Made by a program: the position numbers and the translations under genes. Below the pieces are notes generated by a model, which ran no database searches, had not been told where the DNA came from, and worked only from the letters and a program-made list of their open reading frames with translations. Positions 16,010-24,172 of a stretch of 35,860 nt of DNA are shown one piece after another. Each line of letters begins with the position of its first letter. Position 1 is the stretch's first letter. Source of the stretch: JALUZX01 sp964561605 (lineage in GTDB: Bacteria > Planctomycetota > UBA1135 > JALUZX01); contig CAZLQD010000044.1 in NCBI GenBank assembly GCA_964561605.1, forward strand, positions 1 through 35,860, in the 5' to 3' direction.

Positions 16010-17269
16010 ATGGAAACCAAAAGGAACGTCCGGCCGGAACCGGATCTCATCAGAAAGCTACCCAAGACGGACCTCCATCTCCACCTGGACGGCTCCCTTC
16101 GGCTCTCCACTCTCCTGGAACTTGCCCGGGAGAGGAGGGTGGAACTTCCCTCCTGGACCGAGGAAGGCCTTCTCGACCTGGTCTTCAAGGAGACCTACCG
16201 GAGCCTGCCGGAATACCTGGAGGGCTTCCGGTTCACTACGGCGGTCCTCCAGGACGCCGAGGCCATGGAGCGGGCCGCCTACGAGCTGGCCCTGGACAAC
16301 CAGGCCGAAGGGGTCCGCTACATCGAAGTCCGCTTCGCTCCCCAGCTCCACATCCACTCGGGATTCTCCTCGGACCAGGTGCTCCTGAGCGTGGACAGGG
16401 GGCTGCGGAGGGCCCAGGAAGAGTGGAACGCCCGGCCCGCCGTCCGGGAGGGAAAGGAGCCTCCCTTCCGCTACGGCATCATCGTTTGCGCCCTCCGGTT
16501 CTTCACCGCCGGATTCTCCTCTCTCTTCCGCCATTTCATCCTGGCCCACAAGTTCTCCGACCCCCACCGGGTCTACGCCATGGCCTCCCTGGAACTGGCC
16601 AGGATGACCACGGCCTTCCTCAAGGAGCACCCCCAGGTTCCCATCGTGGGCATCGACCTGGCGGGAAAGGAGAAGGGCTACCCCGCCAGGGACCACTGGG
16701 AGGCCTTCCAGCACGCCCACCAGAACTTCCTGGGCAAGACGGTCCACGCCGGCGAGGCCTACGGCCCGGAGTCCATCTTCCAGGCCATCACCGAGCTCCA
16801 CGCCGACCGGATCGGCCACGGCACCTGGCTCCTGGATCCTTCCAAGGTGACCAACCCGGAGATCGCCGATCCCGAAGCCTACGTCCGGGCCCTGGTCCGG
16901 TTCATCGCGGACCGGCGCATCACCATGGAAATCTGCCTCACCAGCAACCTCCAGACATCCCCCTCCATCCCCGGCCTGGAGGCACATCCCTTCCGGAAGA
17001 TGCTGGAGAACAAGCTCTCCGCCACCTTCTGCACGGACAACCGCCTGGTTTCGCGGACTACCGTAACCCAGGAGATCTCGCGGGCGGTCCGGGCCTTCGA
17101 CATCGACCTGACACGGCTGAAGAACCTCCTCATCTACGGCTTCAAGCGGAGCTTCTTCCCCGGCCCGTACACGGAGAAACGGGCCTACGTCCGCCAGGTG
17201 ATCGACTATTTCGACCAGGTTGTGGAAGACCACTTCCGGGGAAAGGCCCCCGAAGGAGGAAGACCGTGA
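16010..17269 (+). CDS. add: Adenosine deaminase (adenosine/adenine deaminase family)
   Basis: The 419-aa TIM-barrel amidohydrolase carries the zinc motif HLHLDGS (His23, His25), HAGEA near 245, RIGHG near 270 and CLTSN near 309. Near 341 it reads CTDNR, so the usual TDD is TDN: Asp343 is kept and the next Asp is Asn. I recall TDNRLMS-type sequences in actinobacterial adenosine deaminases, so this looks like a subfamily trait rather than loss of function. It should convert adenosine to inosine in purine salvage. The ribosome site is weak. The stop overlaps the GTG of the next gene (GTGA). Confidence 0.88.
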   Translation: METKRNVRPEPDLIRKLPKTDLHLHLDGSLRLSTLLELARERRVELPSWTEEGLLDLVFKETYRSLPEYLEGFRFTTAVLQDAEAMERAAYELALDNQAEGVRYIEVRFAPQLHIHSGFSSDQVLLSVDRGLRRAQEEWNARPAVREGKEPPFRYGIIVCALRFFTAGFSSLFRHFILAHKFSDPHRVYAMASLELARMTTAFLKEHPQVPIVGIDLAGKEKGYPARDHWEAFQHAHQNFLGKTVHAGEAYGPESIFQAITELHADRIGHGTWLLDPSKVTNPEIADPEAYVRALVRFIADRRITMEICLTSNLQTSPSIPGLEAHPFRKMLENKLSATFCTDNRLVSRTTVTQEISRAVRAFDIDLTRLKNLLIYGFKRSFFPGPYTEKRAYVRQVIDYFDQVVEDHFRGKAPEGGRP

Positions 17270-18780
17270 ACGTCCAGGAGAAGATGAAGGAACTCTTCCA
17301 GGCCTGGGGAAGGATCTCGGACGTCTCCCGGGCCAGGGCCCTCCTGGAGTGGGACCAGGAGACCGTGATGCCTCCTTCGGGGATCCCCCACAGGGCCCAG
17401 GTCCTGGCCACCCTCTCGGGCCTGGCCCACGAGAAGCTCACCTCCCCGGAGACGGGGGAGATCCTGGCCTTCCTCGAGGAGAGGAAGGAGGAGTTGGATC
17501 CTTTGGAAAAGGCCCACCTGAGGGAGGCCGCCCGGGCCAGGGAGAAGGCCGTCAAGATCCCCCGGGACCTGGTGGAGCGCATGTCCCGGGCCACATCCCT
17601 CGGCCTGGAAGCCTGGAAGAGAGCCAGGGAGAGGGCCGATTTCTCCCTCTTCCTCCCCCACTTGAAGGAGATCCTGGACCTCAAGAGGGAGGAGTCCCGT
17701 TGCCTTGGCGGCGGCGGAGACGGAAAGGACCTCTACGATCCCCTCCTGGACGACTACGAGCCCGGAATGACCTCGGCCCGGCTGGAAGAGCTCTTCTCAG
17801 GGCTCCAGGGCCCCCTCTCCGCCCTGGCGGCCCGGGTGAGGGAGTCGGGCCGGAGGGTGGACCTCTCTCCTTTCCAGGGTGACCTGGATCCCGAAGCCCA
17901 GCTCGCTTTCGGCCGGAAGGTCCTGGAGGCCATGGGCTTCGATTTCCGGGCCGGGCGAATCGACAGGGCTGTCCACCCCTTCTGCTCGGGCCACGGCCCC
18001 GGGGACGTGCGGATCACATGGCGCTACTCCCGGACCGACATCAGGCCGGCCCTCTTCGGGCTGGTCCACGAAGGGGGCCACGCCCTCTACGAGCAGGGCC
18101 TGGACCCGGCCCTGGACCGAACCCCCGCAGGAGGGGCCGCCTCCCTGGGAGTCCATGAATCCCAGTCCCGCCTCTGGGAGAACCTGGTGGCCCGGTCCCT
18201 CCCCTTCTGGGAGGGCTTCGCTCCCGTCCTGGAAAAGGCCCTGCCCCGCCGGAAGGGGCCGGCCGATCCGGAGGCCCTCTTCCGGGCCGCCGGCGAGGTG
18301 AGGCCCAGCCTCATCCGGGTCGAGGCCGACGAAGTGACCTACAACCTGCACATCCTCCTTCGGTTCCGCCTGGAGCGGGAGCTCCTCTCGGAAAGGCTCT
18401 CCCTGCCGGACCTGCCCGCCGCATGGAACGACCTCTCGGAAGAACTCCTCGGGGTCCGTCCCGGGAACGACGCCGAGGGGGTCCTCCAGGACATCCACTG
18501 GGCCATGGGCGCCCTGGGGTATTTCCCCACCTACACCCTGGGGAACCTCTATGCCGCCCACCTCTTCGAGGCGGCCCGCCGGGACCTCCCGGACCTGGAG
18601 GAAGGATTCCGCAAGAGGGAACTCCTCCCCTTGCGGGAGTGGCTCCGGGAGAAGATCCACCGCCACGGAAGCGTCCTCCCCCCGGAACGGCTCGTCACCG
18701 AGGCGGCGGGCGCTCCCCCTTCGCCGGAAGCCCTCCTGGCCCACCTGGAGAACAAGGTCTCCGTAATCTACGGGGCCTGA
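17266..18780 (+). CDS. Carboxypeptidase Taq, M32 metallopeptidase
   Basis: The 504-aa protein has the M32 zinc motif HEGGH (268-272) followed by ALYEQG, and the second motif HESQS (297-301) with RLWEN, both diagnostic of thermostable carboxypeptidase 1/Taq enzymes. The N-terminal helical half (RALLEWDQETVMPPSG) and the C-terminal GYFPTYTLGNLYAA block are also typical. It removes C-terminal residues from peptides in the cytoplasm. It starts at a GTG that overlaps the add stop, with AAGGAGGA five nt upstream. Pairing with adenosine deaminase suggests shared control, not a shared pathway. Confidence 0.92.
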   Translation: MNVQEKMKELFQAWGRISDVSRARALLEWDQETVMPPSGIPHRAQVLATLSGLAHEKLTSPETGEILAFLEERKEELDPLEKAHLREAARAREKAVKIPRDLVERMSRATSLGLEAWKRARERADFSLFLPHLKEILDLKREESRCLGGGGDGKDLYDPLLDDYEPGMTSARLEELFSGLQGPLSALAARVRESGRRVDLSPFQGDLDPEAQLAFGRKVLEAMGFDFRAGRIDRAVHPFCSGHGPGDVRITWRYSRTDIRPALFGLVHEGGHALYEQGLDPALDRTPAGGAASLGVHESQSRLWENLVARSLPFWEGFAPVLEKALPRRKGPADPEALFRAAGEVRPSLIRVEADEVTYNLHILLRFRLERELLSERLSLPDLPAAWNDLSEELLGVRPGNDAEGVLQDIHWAMGALGYFPTYTLGNLYAAHLFEAARRDLPDLEEGFRKRELLPLREWLREKIHRHGSVLPPERLVTEAAGAPPSPEALLAHLENKVSVIYGA

Positions 18781-18845
18781 TCCGTCCCCGGAGGATCGCC
18801 GGGGCCACCCCGCTCCGACCCACCCGGCCGGGGACGGCCGTGCGT

Positions 18846-18869
18846 GGCCCCTCCCCTCTTCGAGGGGCC
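18846..18869. terminator. Hairpin between convergent M32 and purD genes
   Basis: GGCCCCTC (18846-18853) can pair with GAGGGGCC (18862-18869). An alternative tighter form is CCCCTC/GAGGGG (18853-18867), whose loop reads GAA on the minus strand. It lies between convergent stops and lacks a T-run, so termination is inferred from position and structure only. Confidence 0.4.
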
Positions 18870-18888
18870 CTCCCCGCAGGAGCCCTTC

Positions 18889-20199
18889 TCAGGCGCTTCC
18901 CGAAGTCTCCCGCCTCCCCCCCGGGAATTGGGCCCCCTTCCCGATGTCCCTGCGGAACCACATGCCCTGGAAGCGTATCTTCTCCAGGGCGCCCAGGGCC
19001 TTCTCCCGGGCGGCCTCGAGGGAGTCACCCAAGGCCGTAACCCCAAGGACCCGCCCTCCGGCGGTGATCACCCGGCCGTCCTGGTCGAAGGCCGTTCCGG
19101 CGTGGAAGACCACCAGGTCATCTCCCTCCTCCACGTCCTCCAACCCCTCGATGGGATAGCCCTTCTCGTAGGGACCCGGATAGCCCTCCGAACAGGCCAC
19201 CACGCATATGGCGTGCCGGGGGTCCCATTGGGGGGGATCCACCTGTTCAAGCTCGTTCCTGGCCGTGGCGTGGAGGATGGGGAGCAGGTCCGACTCGAGG
19301 CGCATCATCAAGGGCTGGGCCTCGGGGTCGCCGAAACGACAGTTGAATTCCAGGAGCCTGGGCCCGGCGGGGGTGATCATCAATCCAGCGTAGAGCACGC
19401 CCGTATAAGGCCTGTCCTCCCGGTTCATGGCGTGGACGGCCTGGATGAGGATCTGGGACTCCACCTGCCTTCGGGTCCTCTGGTTCGCCACGGGAACGGG
19501 CGAGATGGCCCCCATCCCGCCCGTGTTGGGACCTTGGTCCCCCTCGTAGGCCTTCTTGTGATCCTGGGCGGGCTCCAGGGGCATGATGGTCTGGCCGTCG
19601 GTGACGGCAAGGACCGAGAGTTCGGGCCCCTCCAGGAACTCCTCGATCACGATGGCCTTGCCCGCCGGGCCGAAGAGGCCCTCCTCCATGATCTTGCGCA
19701 CCAGTCGCACCCCCTCTTCCAGGGAGTGGGCCACCACCACCCCTTTCCCGGCGGCGAGCCCCGAGGCCTTGATGACGACGGGCCAGTTCTGGCGGTTCGC
19801 CAGGTAGGCCTGGGCCAGTTTGCTGTCCTCGAAGACCTGGAAAGGTGGGGAGGGGATCTTGTGGTTCCGGCAGAGGGTGCGGCAGAAGGCCTTCGAGCCT
19901 TCGATCTCGGCGGCCTTCTGATCCGGCCCGAAGACCAGGAGCCCTTCGGCTCTCAAGGCGTCGGCCAGGCCGGCCACCAGGGGGGCCTCGGGGCCCACGA
20001 CGGTGAGGTCGATCCCGTTCTCCTTGGCGAAACGGACGAGGGCCGGGACGTCCGTTCCGGAGATGTCCACGTTCTCCGCCACCTTGGCCGTTCCGGCGTT
20101 CCCTGGAGCGCAGAAGAGCCGGTCCAGCAAGGGGGACCGGGCGATCTTCCAGCAAAGAGCGTGTTCGCGGCCTCCGCCGCCTACGACCAGGACCTTCAA
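18889..20199 (-). CDS. purD: Phosphoribosylamine-glycine ligase (GAR synthetase)
   Basis: The 436-aa ATP-grasp enzyme joins glycine to phosphoribosylamine, the second step of purine synthesis. Visible are VGGGGREHA near the N-terminus, the ATP-grasp lysine region VVIKASGLAAGKGVVVA, the GDQGPNTGGMGAISPVP block that is a PurD signature, and LEFNCRFGDPEAQPLM. Length is normal. Translation begins at TTG (20199-20197) with GGGAGG five bases upstream; no better ATG precedes the conserved N-terminus. It is read away from tRNA-Pro and converges on the M32 peptidase gene. Confidence 0.95.
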   Translation of the reverse strand: MKVLVVGGGGREHALCWKIARSPLLDRLFCAPGNAGTAKVAENVDISGTDVPALVRFAKENGIDLTVVGPEAPLVAGLADALRAEGLLVFGPDQKAAEIEGSKAFCRTLCRNHKIPSPPFQVFEDSKLAQAYLANRQNWPVVIKASGLAAGKGVVVAHSLEEGVRLVRKIMEEGLFGPAGKAIVIEEFLEGPELSVLAVTDGQTIMPLEPAQDHKKAYEGDQGPNTGGMGAISPVPVANQRTRRQVESQILIQAVHAMNREDRPYTGVLYAGLMITPAGPRLLEFNCRFGDPEAQPLMMRLESDLLPILHATARNELEQVDPPQWDPRHAICVVACSEGYPGPYEKGYPIEGLEDVEEGDDLVVFHAGTAFDQDGRVITAGGRVLGVTALGDSLEAAREKALGALEKIRFQGMWFRRDIGKGAQFPGGRRETSGSA

Positions 20200-20278
20200 A
20201 GCTGCCTCCCGCGGAAAGAGACCAGGGCCTTCTGAAAAAAGAGGGGCCCAGTCTCCCGGAACCCCCCGGCCCGGTCAA

Positions 20279-20298
20279 CGGCGGGGTTTTCCCCGCCG
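20279..20298. other. Perfect 8-bp hairpin upstream of tRNA-Pro
   Basis: CGGCGGGG and CCCCGCCG pair around TTTT, ending 28 nt before the tRNA. It lies in the spacer between purD (leftward) and the tRNA (rightward), so it may sit in either leader or overlap promoters. There is no T-run after it on either strand. Confidence 0.4.
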
Positions 20299-20325
20299 GG
20301 CGGCCCCGTTAGGATGGCGGCCCTC

Positions 20326-20402
20326 CGGGCAGTAGCGCAGCTTGGTAGCGCACTTGGTTTGGGACCAAGAAGTCGCCGGTTCAAATCCGGCCTGCCCGAC
20401 CA
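20326..20402 (+). tRNA. tRNA-Pro (anticodon TGG)
   Basis: A complete cloverleaf can be drawn: acceptor CGGGCAG with CTGCCCG, D-stem GCGC/GCGC, anticodon stem CTTGG/CCAAG with loop TTTGGGA (anticodon TGG), T-stem GCCGG/CCGGC with loop TTCAAAT, and an encoded 3' ACCA. The TGG anticodon reads CCA and, by wobble, other proline codons. Confidence 0.97.
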
Positions 20403-20419
20403 AAGGGGTTTTCCCTTTT
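20402..20419 (+). terminator. Possible terminator directly after tRNA-Pro
   Basis: AAAGGG and CCCTTT pair around GTTTT, and TTC follows. The stem starts at the last base of the tRNA. It is short and A/T-rich, so it is a weak candidate. Confidence 0.35.
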
Positions 20420-20557
20420 CCGGCTCGATGAAGGCCGGAGCCGGCCGGGTTCCCTCCTACCCCCCCTCGAACCGGAAGGGACTCTCCTTTCGCGGCTCTT
20501 TCGACAAGGAGGAAACTCCCCGTTTCCCTGCGATCCCAGTCCGGACATCCTGCACCC

Positions 20558-22081
20558 ATGATGAAAGAAAAGCTCCTTTCCCTTCTCTCTGGACTCCTGT
20601 CCTTCTCCGCCCTGGTCCTCCTCTCCCCGGGATGTTCCTCTCCCCGATCGCTCCGGGCGGCCAGGAACGCCCCCCCGGCGGGGAAGGGCCGCATCCTCAG
20701 GCGGCAAGGTCCGGGTTTCTACGAGGTCCTTCCCGACGGCCTGCACGTGCTCCACTTGAAGGGCACGGGGTACGAAAGAGGCTACCAGTACGGGGCCATG
20801 CTCAAGGAGGAGATCGAAGAAACCCTGAAGTCGGGGATGACCATGTTCGCCCTCTATATAGGGGACCGGAACTTCGACAAGGGCTTGGAGCGCATCGCCC
20901 GCGGGGCGAAGGAGATGGAAAACTTCATCCCCTACGAATTCCGGGAGGAGATGCGGGGCATGGCCGACGCCCTCCGGGCCGCCGGTTCGGACCTCACCTA
21001 CGACGACATCCTCATGTGGAACACCGTCAACGACAGCAAGATGCTCCACAGGGGGCCCTGCTCCATCGAGGACGACCTTCCCCCGGGCAAGAGGATCCCC
21101 TATCCCCCCTACAGGGGAGGATGCATGACGGTCTGCGCCTTCGGCCCGGCCACCCGGGACGGGGACATGGTCGTGGGGAAGAACATGGACTGGTACGCCA
21201 CGCCCGAAATGAGGAAGCACCCCATCGTGCTGGTCGTGGAGCCCACGGACGGAGGTTACGCCTACCTCACCCCCGCCTATCCCGGCTGGATCTCCGGGAT
21301 CGAAGGAACCAACGAGAAGAAGGTCTGCTTCGGCATGCAGATCAGCCGGTCCGACAGGGAGACCATGAAAGGCGCGGGATGGCACTTCCTCTCCCTCCTC
21401 GTCTTGAAATACGCCGACAGCATCGAGGACGCGATCGACACCCTCACCGTCCATCCCAGGCCCTGCGGAAACATCTTCCTCGTATGCGACGCGAAGGCCG
21501 GGAAGGCCGTAGTCGTCGAGACCACGGCGGACGCCGTTGCCATCCGCCTGCCCGGAAAGGGCAGCGGAACCATCTGGTCCACCAACCACTTCAACTGCTT
21601 CCCCGGCTGGCAGGGTTACACCGGCCCTGTCAACATGCCCGCACTCCAGAAAAAGTCCTACCACCTGAAACTGGACTCCATCGAATCGTGGCAGAAGAGC
21701 CTTCCCCTCTGGACGAAGGGGCGTTACGACCGGACCCGGCGGCTCCTGAAGGACAATTTCGGGAAGATCACCGTGAAGACCATGCTCTCTCTCGTCAGTG
21801 AGCGGTATTCCATGAAGTGGAAGAAGTTCATCGGCTGGGACGAACTCGACGCCGACGCCATCGCCGACATCTGGGCCAAGGACAAGGTCCTCTCCAAGGA
21901 CGTCCGGTACTTCAAGAGCCGCAAGAGGGGCCCTCTCACCTACAGCGGAGCCTGCGTCTGGTCCCTGGTGATGCGGCCCGGGACCGGGGACGTCCGGATC
22001 GCCATGGCCGGCCCCGTCCCGGCCCAGAAGGGGGGGTTCAGGAAAGTCAACCTTTTCGAAGAGTTGGCCAAAATGCGCTGA
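20558..22081 (+). CDS. C45-family autoproteolytic acyltransferase/hydrolase lipoprotein
   Basis: The 507-aa protein has a lipoprotein-like signal (LVLLSPGC near residue 26, lipobox imperfect). Its core resembles peptidase family C45 (acyl-CoA:6-aminopenicillanic acid acyltransferase-like Ntn hydrolases). The GYERGYQYGAMLKEEI block is followed by GGCMTVCAFGP, with Cys189 the likely nucleophile exposed by self-cleavage, and then GKNMDW near 207. Conserved STNHF lies later. Such enzymes hydrolyse or transfer amide-linked acyl groups; the substrate is unknown. The start ATGATG has no strong ribosome site. It is alone on its strand, between the tRNA and the convergent catalase gene. Confidence 0.75.
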   Translation: MMKEKLLSLLSGLLSFSALVLLSPGCSSPRSLRAARNAPPAGKGRILRRQGPGFYEVLPDGLHVLHLKGTGYERGYQYGAMLKEEIEETLKSGMTMFALYIGDRNFDKGLERIARGAKEMENFIPYEFREEMRGMADALRAAGSDLTYDDILMWNTVNDSKMLHRGPCSIEDDLPPGKRIPYPPYRGGCMTVCAFGPATRDGDMVVGKNMDWYATPEMRKHPIVLVVEPTDGGYAYLTPAYPGWISGIEGTNEKKVCFGMQISRSDRETMKGAGWHFLSLLVLKYADSIEDAIDTLTVHPRPCGNIFLVCDAKAGKAVVVETTADAVAIRLPGKGSGTIWSTNHFNCFPGWQGYTGPVNMPALQKKSYHLKLDSIESWQKSLPLWTKGRYDRTRRLLKDNFGKITVKTMLSLVSERYSMKWKKFIGWDELDADAIADIWAKDKVLSKDVRYFKSRKRGPLTYSGACVWSLVMRPGTGDVRIAMAGPVPAQKGGFRKVNLFEELAKMR

Positions 22082-22103
22082 ACCGCCGGCCGGATCCGGG
22101 AGG

Positions 22104-22127
22104 CCCGTCCGGGCGGAGCCGGGCGGG
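22104..22127. terminator. Hairpin between convergent C45 and catalase genes
   Basis: CCCGTCCGG (22104-22112) and CCGGGCGGG (22119-22127) form a 9-bp stem with one G-T pair and the loop GCGGAG. It lies in the 53-nt spacer between the two stops and could serve either strand; no T-run is visible. Confidence 0.4.
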
Positions 22128-22134
22128 AGCGGCC

Positions 22135-23589
22135 CTAGGACCGCATCAGGTCCGAAACCCTTTTCGCCAGGCCGGGATCCACCTTTTCCAGGAGGGCGAG
22201 CTGCCGGTTCCGGATCTCTTGCTTCGCTCCCGAGAGGTGTCCCGCCAGGTTCTCCTCCAGGTGCGCCCTGTCGGTCCCGCCCATGACCTCTAGGTAGAGT
22301 GCCCTGGCCTGGGAGAAATCGTCCCCTCCGGCGGGCCTGTGGCGGGCCGCCTTCCCGGAGACATCCATGGAGGGCGAAGCCGTGGAGGGATCCGGCGCCG
22401 GGCCACCCATGCTGTTGGGCCAGTAGTTGGGACCGCCCCCTCCGTTCTCGTCGACCCGCATGGCGCCGTCCCTCTGGTAGTTCCTCTCCCCCGCCGCTCT
22501 CGGGGCGTTCACCGGGATCAGGTGGTAGTTGGGGCCCAGCCGGTGGCGATGGGTGTCGGGGTAGCTGAAGAGCCTCCCCTGGAGCATCCGGTCCGGGGAA
22601 GGAGCCATCCCCGGTACCAGGTTCCCCGGCGAGAAGGCGCTCTGCTCCACCTCGGCGAAGTAGTTGGAAGGGTTCCTGTCCAGGACGAGCCTCCCGAATG
22701 GACGAAGGGGCGCGACCGAGTGGGGCCAGACCTTGGTGAGGTCGAAGGGATCGAAAGGCAGGGCCTCGGCCTCCTCGGGCGTCAGGACCTGGATGTAGGC
22801 CGTCCAGGAGGGGAAATCCCCGGCGGCGATCCTCTCGAAGAGGTCCCGCGTCGCATGGTCCGGATCCTCGCCCGCCAGCCTCGCCGCCTCCCCGGCCGTC
22901 AGGTTCCGGATCCCCTGGTCCGTCTTGAAGTGGATCTTCACCCAGAAGCGCTCCCCCTTCTCGTTGTACCAGAGGAAGGCGTGGCCCGAGTAGCCGTTCA
23001 TGTGCCGGTAACCGAAGGGCGTCCCCCTGTCAGAGAAGAGGATGAGGACCTGGTGGATCGATTCCGGGGTGAGGGAGAGGAAGTCCCAGAACATGTCCGG
23101 GTCCTTCAGGTTCGTGGCGGGGTTCCTCTTCTGCGAGTGGATGAAGTCCGGAAACTTCAGGGGATCCCGGATGAAGAAGACGGGTGTATTGTTCCCCACG
23201 AAGTCGTAGTTCCCCTCTTCGGTGTAGAACTTCACCGCGAAGCCCCGGGGATCACGCTCGGAGTCGGCCGAGCCCTTCTCTCCCCCCACAGTGGAGAAGC
23301 GGGCGAAGACCTCGGTCCGCTTGCCCACTTCCGAGAGAAAGGCGGCCTTGGTGTAGCGGCTCACGTCGTGGGTCGTTTCGAACCAACCCCAGGCGCCGGC
23401 GCCCTTTGCGTGGACCACCCGCTCGGGGATCCGCTCCCTGTCGAAGTGGGCCAGCTTCTCCAGCAGGTGGGTGTCCCCCAAGAGAAGGGGGCCGCCGGGA
23501 CCGGCGGTGAGGGAGTCCAGGTCGTCCGGCACGGGGGCGCCCTGGGACGTGGTGAGGCGGGAGGGATCTGGGCCCGTTTTTTTCTTCAT
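22135..23589 (-). CDS. katA: Monofunctional heme catalase
   Basis: The 484-aa enzyme breaks down hydrogen peroxide. It has catalytic His60 (RVVHAKGAGAWGWFE), Asn133 (FVGNNTPVFF), the heme-ligand Tyr343 in RLFSYPDTHRHRLGPN, and the usual FARFSTV and DPRGFAVKFYT segments. The size matches small-subunit, clade-3-like catalases. I start at the ATG at 23589 because AAGGAGA lies just before it; the frame is open 10 codons further to 23619, with no comparable site. The upstream AT-rich spacer holds a likely PerR-type operator, and the PerR-like gene lies directly upstream on the same strand. Confidence 0.96.
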   Translation of the reverse strand: MKKKTGPDPSRLTTSQGAPVPDDLDSLTAGPGGPLLLGDTHLLEKLAHFDRERIPERVVHAKGAGAWGWFETTHDVSRYTKAAFLSEVGKRTEVFARFSTVGGEKGSADSERDPRGFAVKFYTEEGNYDFVGNNTPVFFIRDPLKFPDFIHSQKRNPATNLKDPDMFWDFLSLTPESIHQVLILFSDRGTPFGYRHMNGYSGHAFLWYNEKGERFWVKIHFKTDQGIRNLTAGEAARLAGEDPDHATRDLFERIAAGDFPSWTAYIQVLTPEEAEALPFDPFDLTKVWPHSVAPLRPFGRLVLDRNPSNYFAEVEQSAFSPGNLVPGMAPSPDRMLQGRLFSYPDTHRHRLGPNYHLIPVNAPRAAGERNYQRDGAMRVDENGGGGPNYWPNSMGGPAPDPSTASPSMDVSGKAARHRPAGGDDFSQARALYLEVMGGTDRAHLEENLAGHLSGAKQEIRNRQLALLEKVDPGLAKRVSDLMRS

Positions 23590-23639
23590 GGCTTTCTCCT
23601 TGGGGTGTGGATCGGACAAATTCTTGACCTGGTTTCTTT

Positions 23640-23665
23640 CTTAGTTAGGAATACTTCTTATTCAA
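23640..23665 (-). promoter_or_regulatory. Candidate PerR-type operator and promoter of katA
   Basis: On the minus strand GAATAAGAAGTATTC (23663-23649) is an inverted repeat with perfect 5-bp ends, in the 7-1-7 spacing of PerR boxes. TTGAAT (23665-23660) can act as a -35 element, and TAAGAA lies 16 nt downstream as a possible -10. The spacer is strikingly AT-rich against the genome. The adjacent CTTAGTTAGGAA matches a motif upstream of the regulator gene. Confidence 0.5.
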
Positions 23666-23692
23666 GTCCCGGAAAAATTTTTTCTCCCCCCC

Positions 23693-24172
23693 CTACTTCC
23701 CCCTCCGGGCCTTCCGGGCGCAGGCGGCACAGATCCCGCGAAACTCCACGGTGATTCGCTCCACCCTTCCCACCTGCTTCACCTCTTCCGGAGGGGAGAT
23801 CCCGTCGAAATCGGGGCAGGAGACGTCCTCCACCTTCCCGCAGCGGGTGCAGACGAAATGGTGGTGAGGATCCACGTTGGCGTCGAAGCGGACCTGCCGG
23901 CCCGCGTGGCCCAGGGTGTCCACCAGGCCCAGCTCTTCCAAGCCCCAGAGGGTCCGATACACCGTGTCCCGCGAGATCGTGGGCACCCTCTTTCGGACCC
24001 GCCGGAAGAGAGTCTCCGCGTCGGGGTGCTCCCCCGTGCGGGCCAGTTCCTTGTAGATCTCCAGGCGCTGGTGGGTGAGCTTGAGGCCCGCCTGGGCGGC
24101 GACCTCCTTGAACCGCTCCAGCCTGCGCTCCACCTCCCGGGCAGGGATTTTCAAAAGGGCCTTCCTTTCCAA
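23693..24172 (-). CDS. perR: Fur-family peroxide-sensing regulator (PerR-like)
   Basis: The 159-aa regulator has an N-terminal winged helix (KLTHQRLEIY through TISRDTVYRTLWGLEELG) and a metal-binding C-terminal part. That part contains two Cys pairs, CTRC (108-111) and CAAC (148-151), for structural zinc, and HPDAE (His49), FDANVD (Asp97, Asp101) and HHH (103-105) as likely regulatory-metal ligands. PerR oxidises histidines in that site when peroxide rises; placement directly upstream of a catalase favours PerR over an iron regulator. The start is TTG at 24172 with TTAGGA seven or eight nt upstream; no ATG or GTG fits the N-terminus better. Confidence 0.85.
   Translation of the reverse strand: MERKALLKIPAREVERRLERFKEVAAQAGLKLTHQRLEIYKELARTGEHPDAETLFRRVRKRVPTISRDTVYRTLWGLEELGLVDTLGHAGRQVRFDANVDPHHHFVCTRCGKVEDVSCPDFDGISPPEEVKQVGRVERITVEFRGICAACARKARRGK

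Noticed and set aside
15877..17265. An upstream extension of the M32 peptidase reading through add
   Set aside because: The add frame carries all zinc motifs, and the peptidase has a GTG with a strong AAGGAGGA site exactly at the add stop.
20275..20694. Minus-strand frame over the tRNA whose end reads like VGQAGFEPATSWSQTKC
   Set aside because: This is the antisense translation of tRNA-Pro, a familiar false annotation, not a gene.
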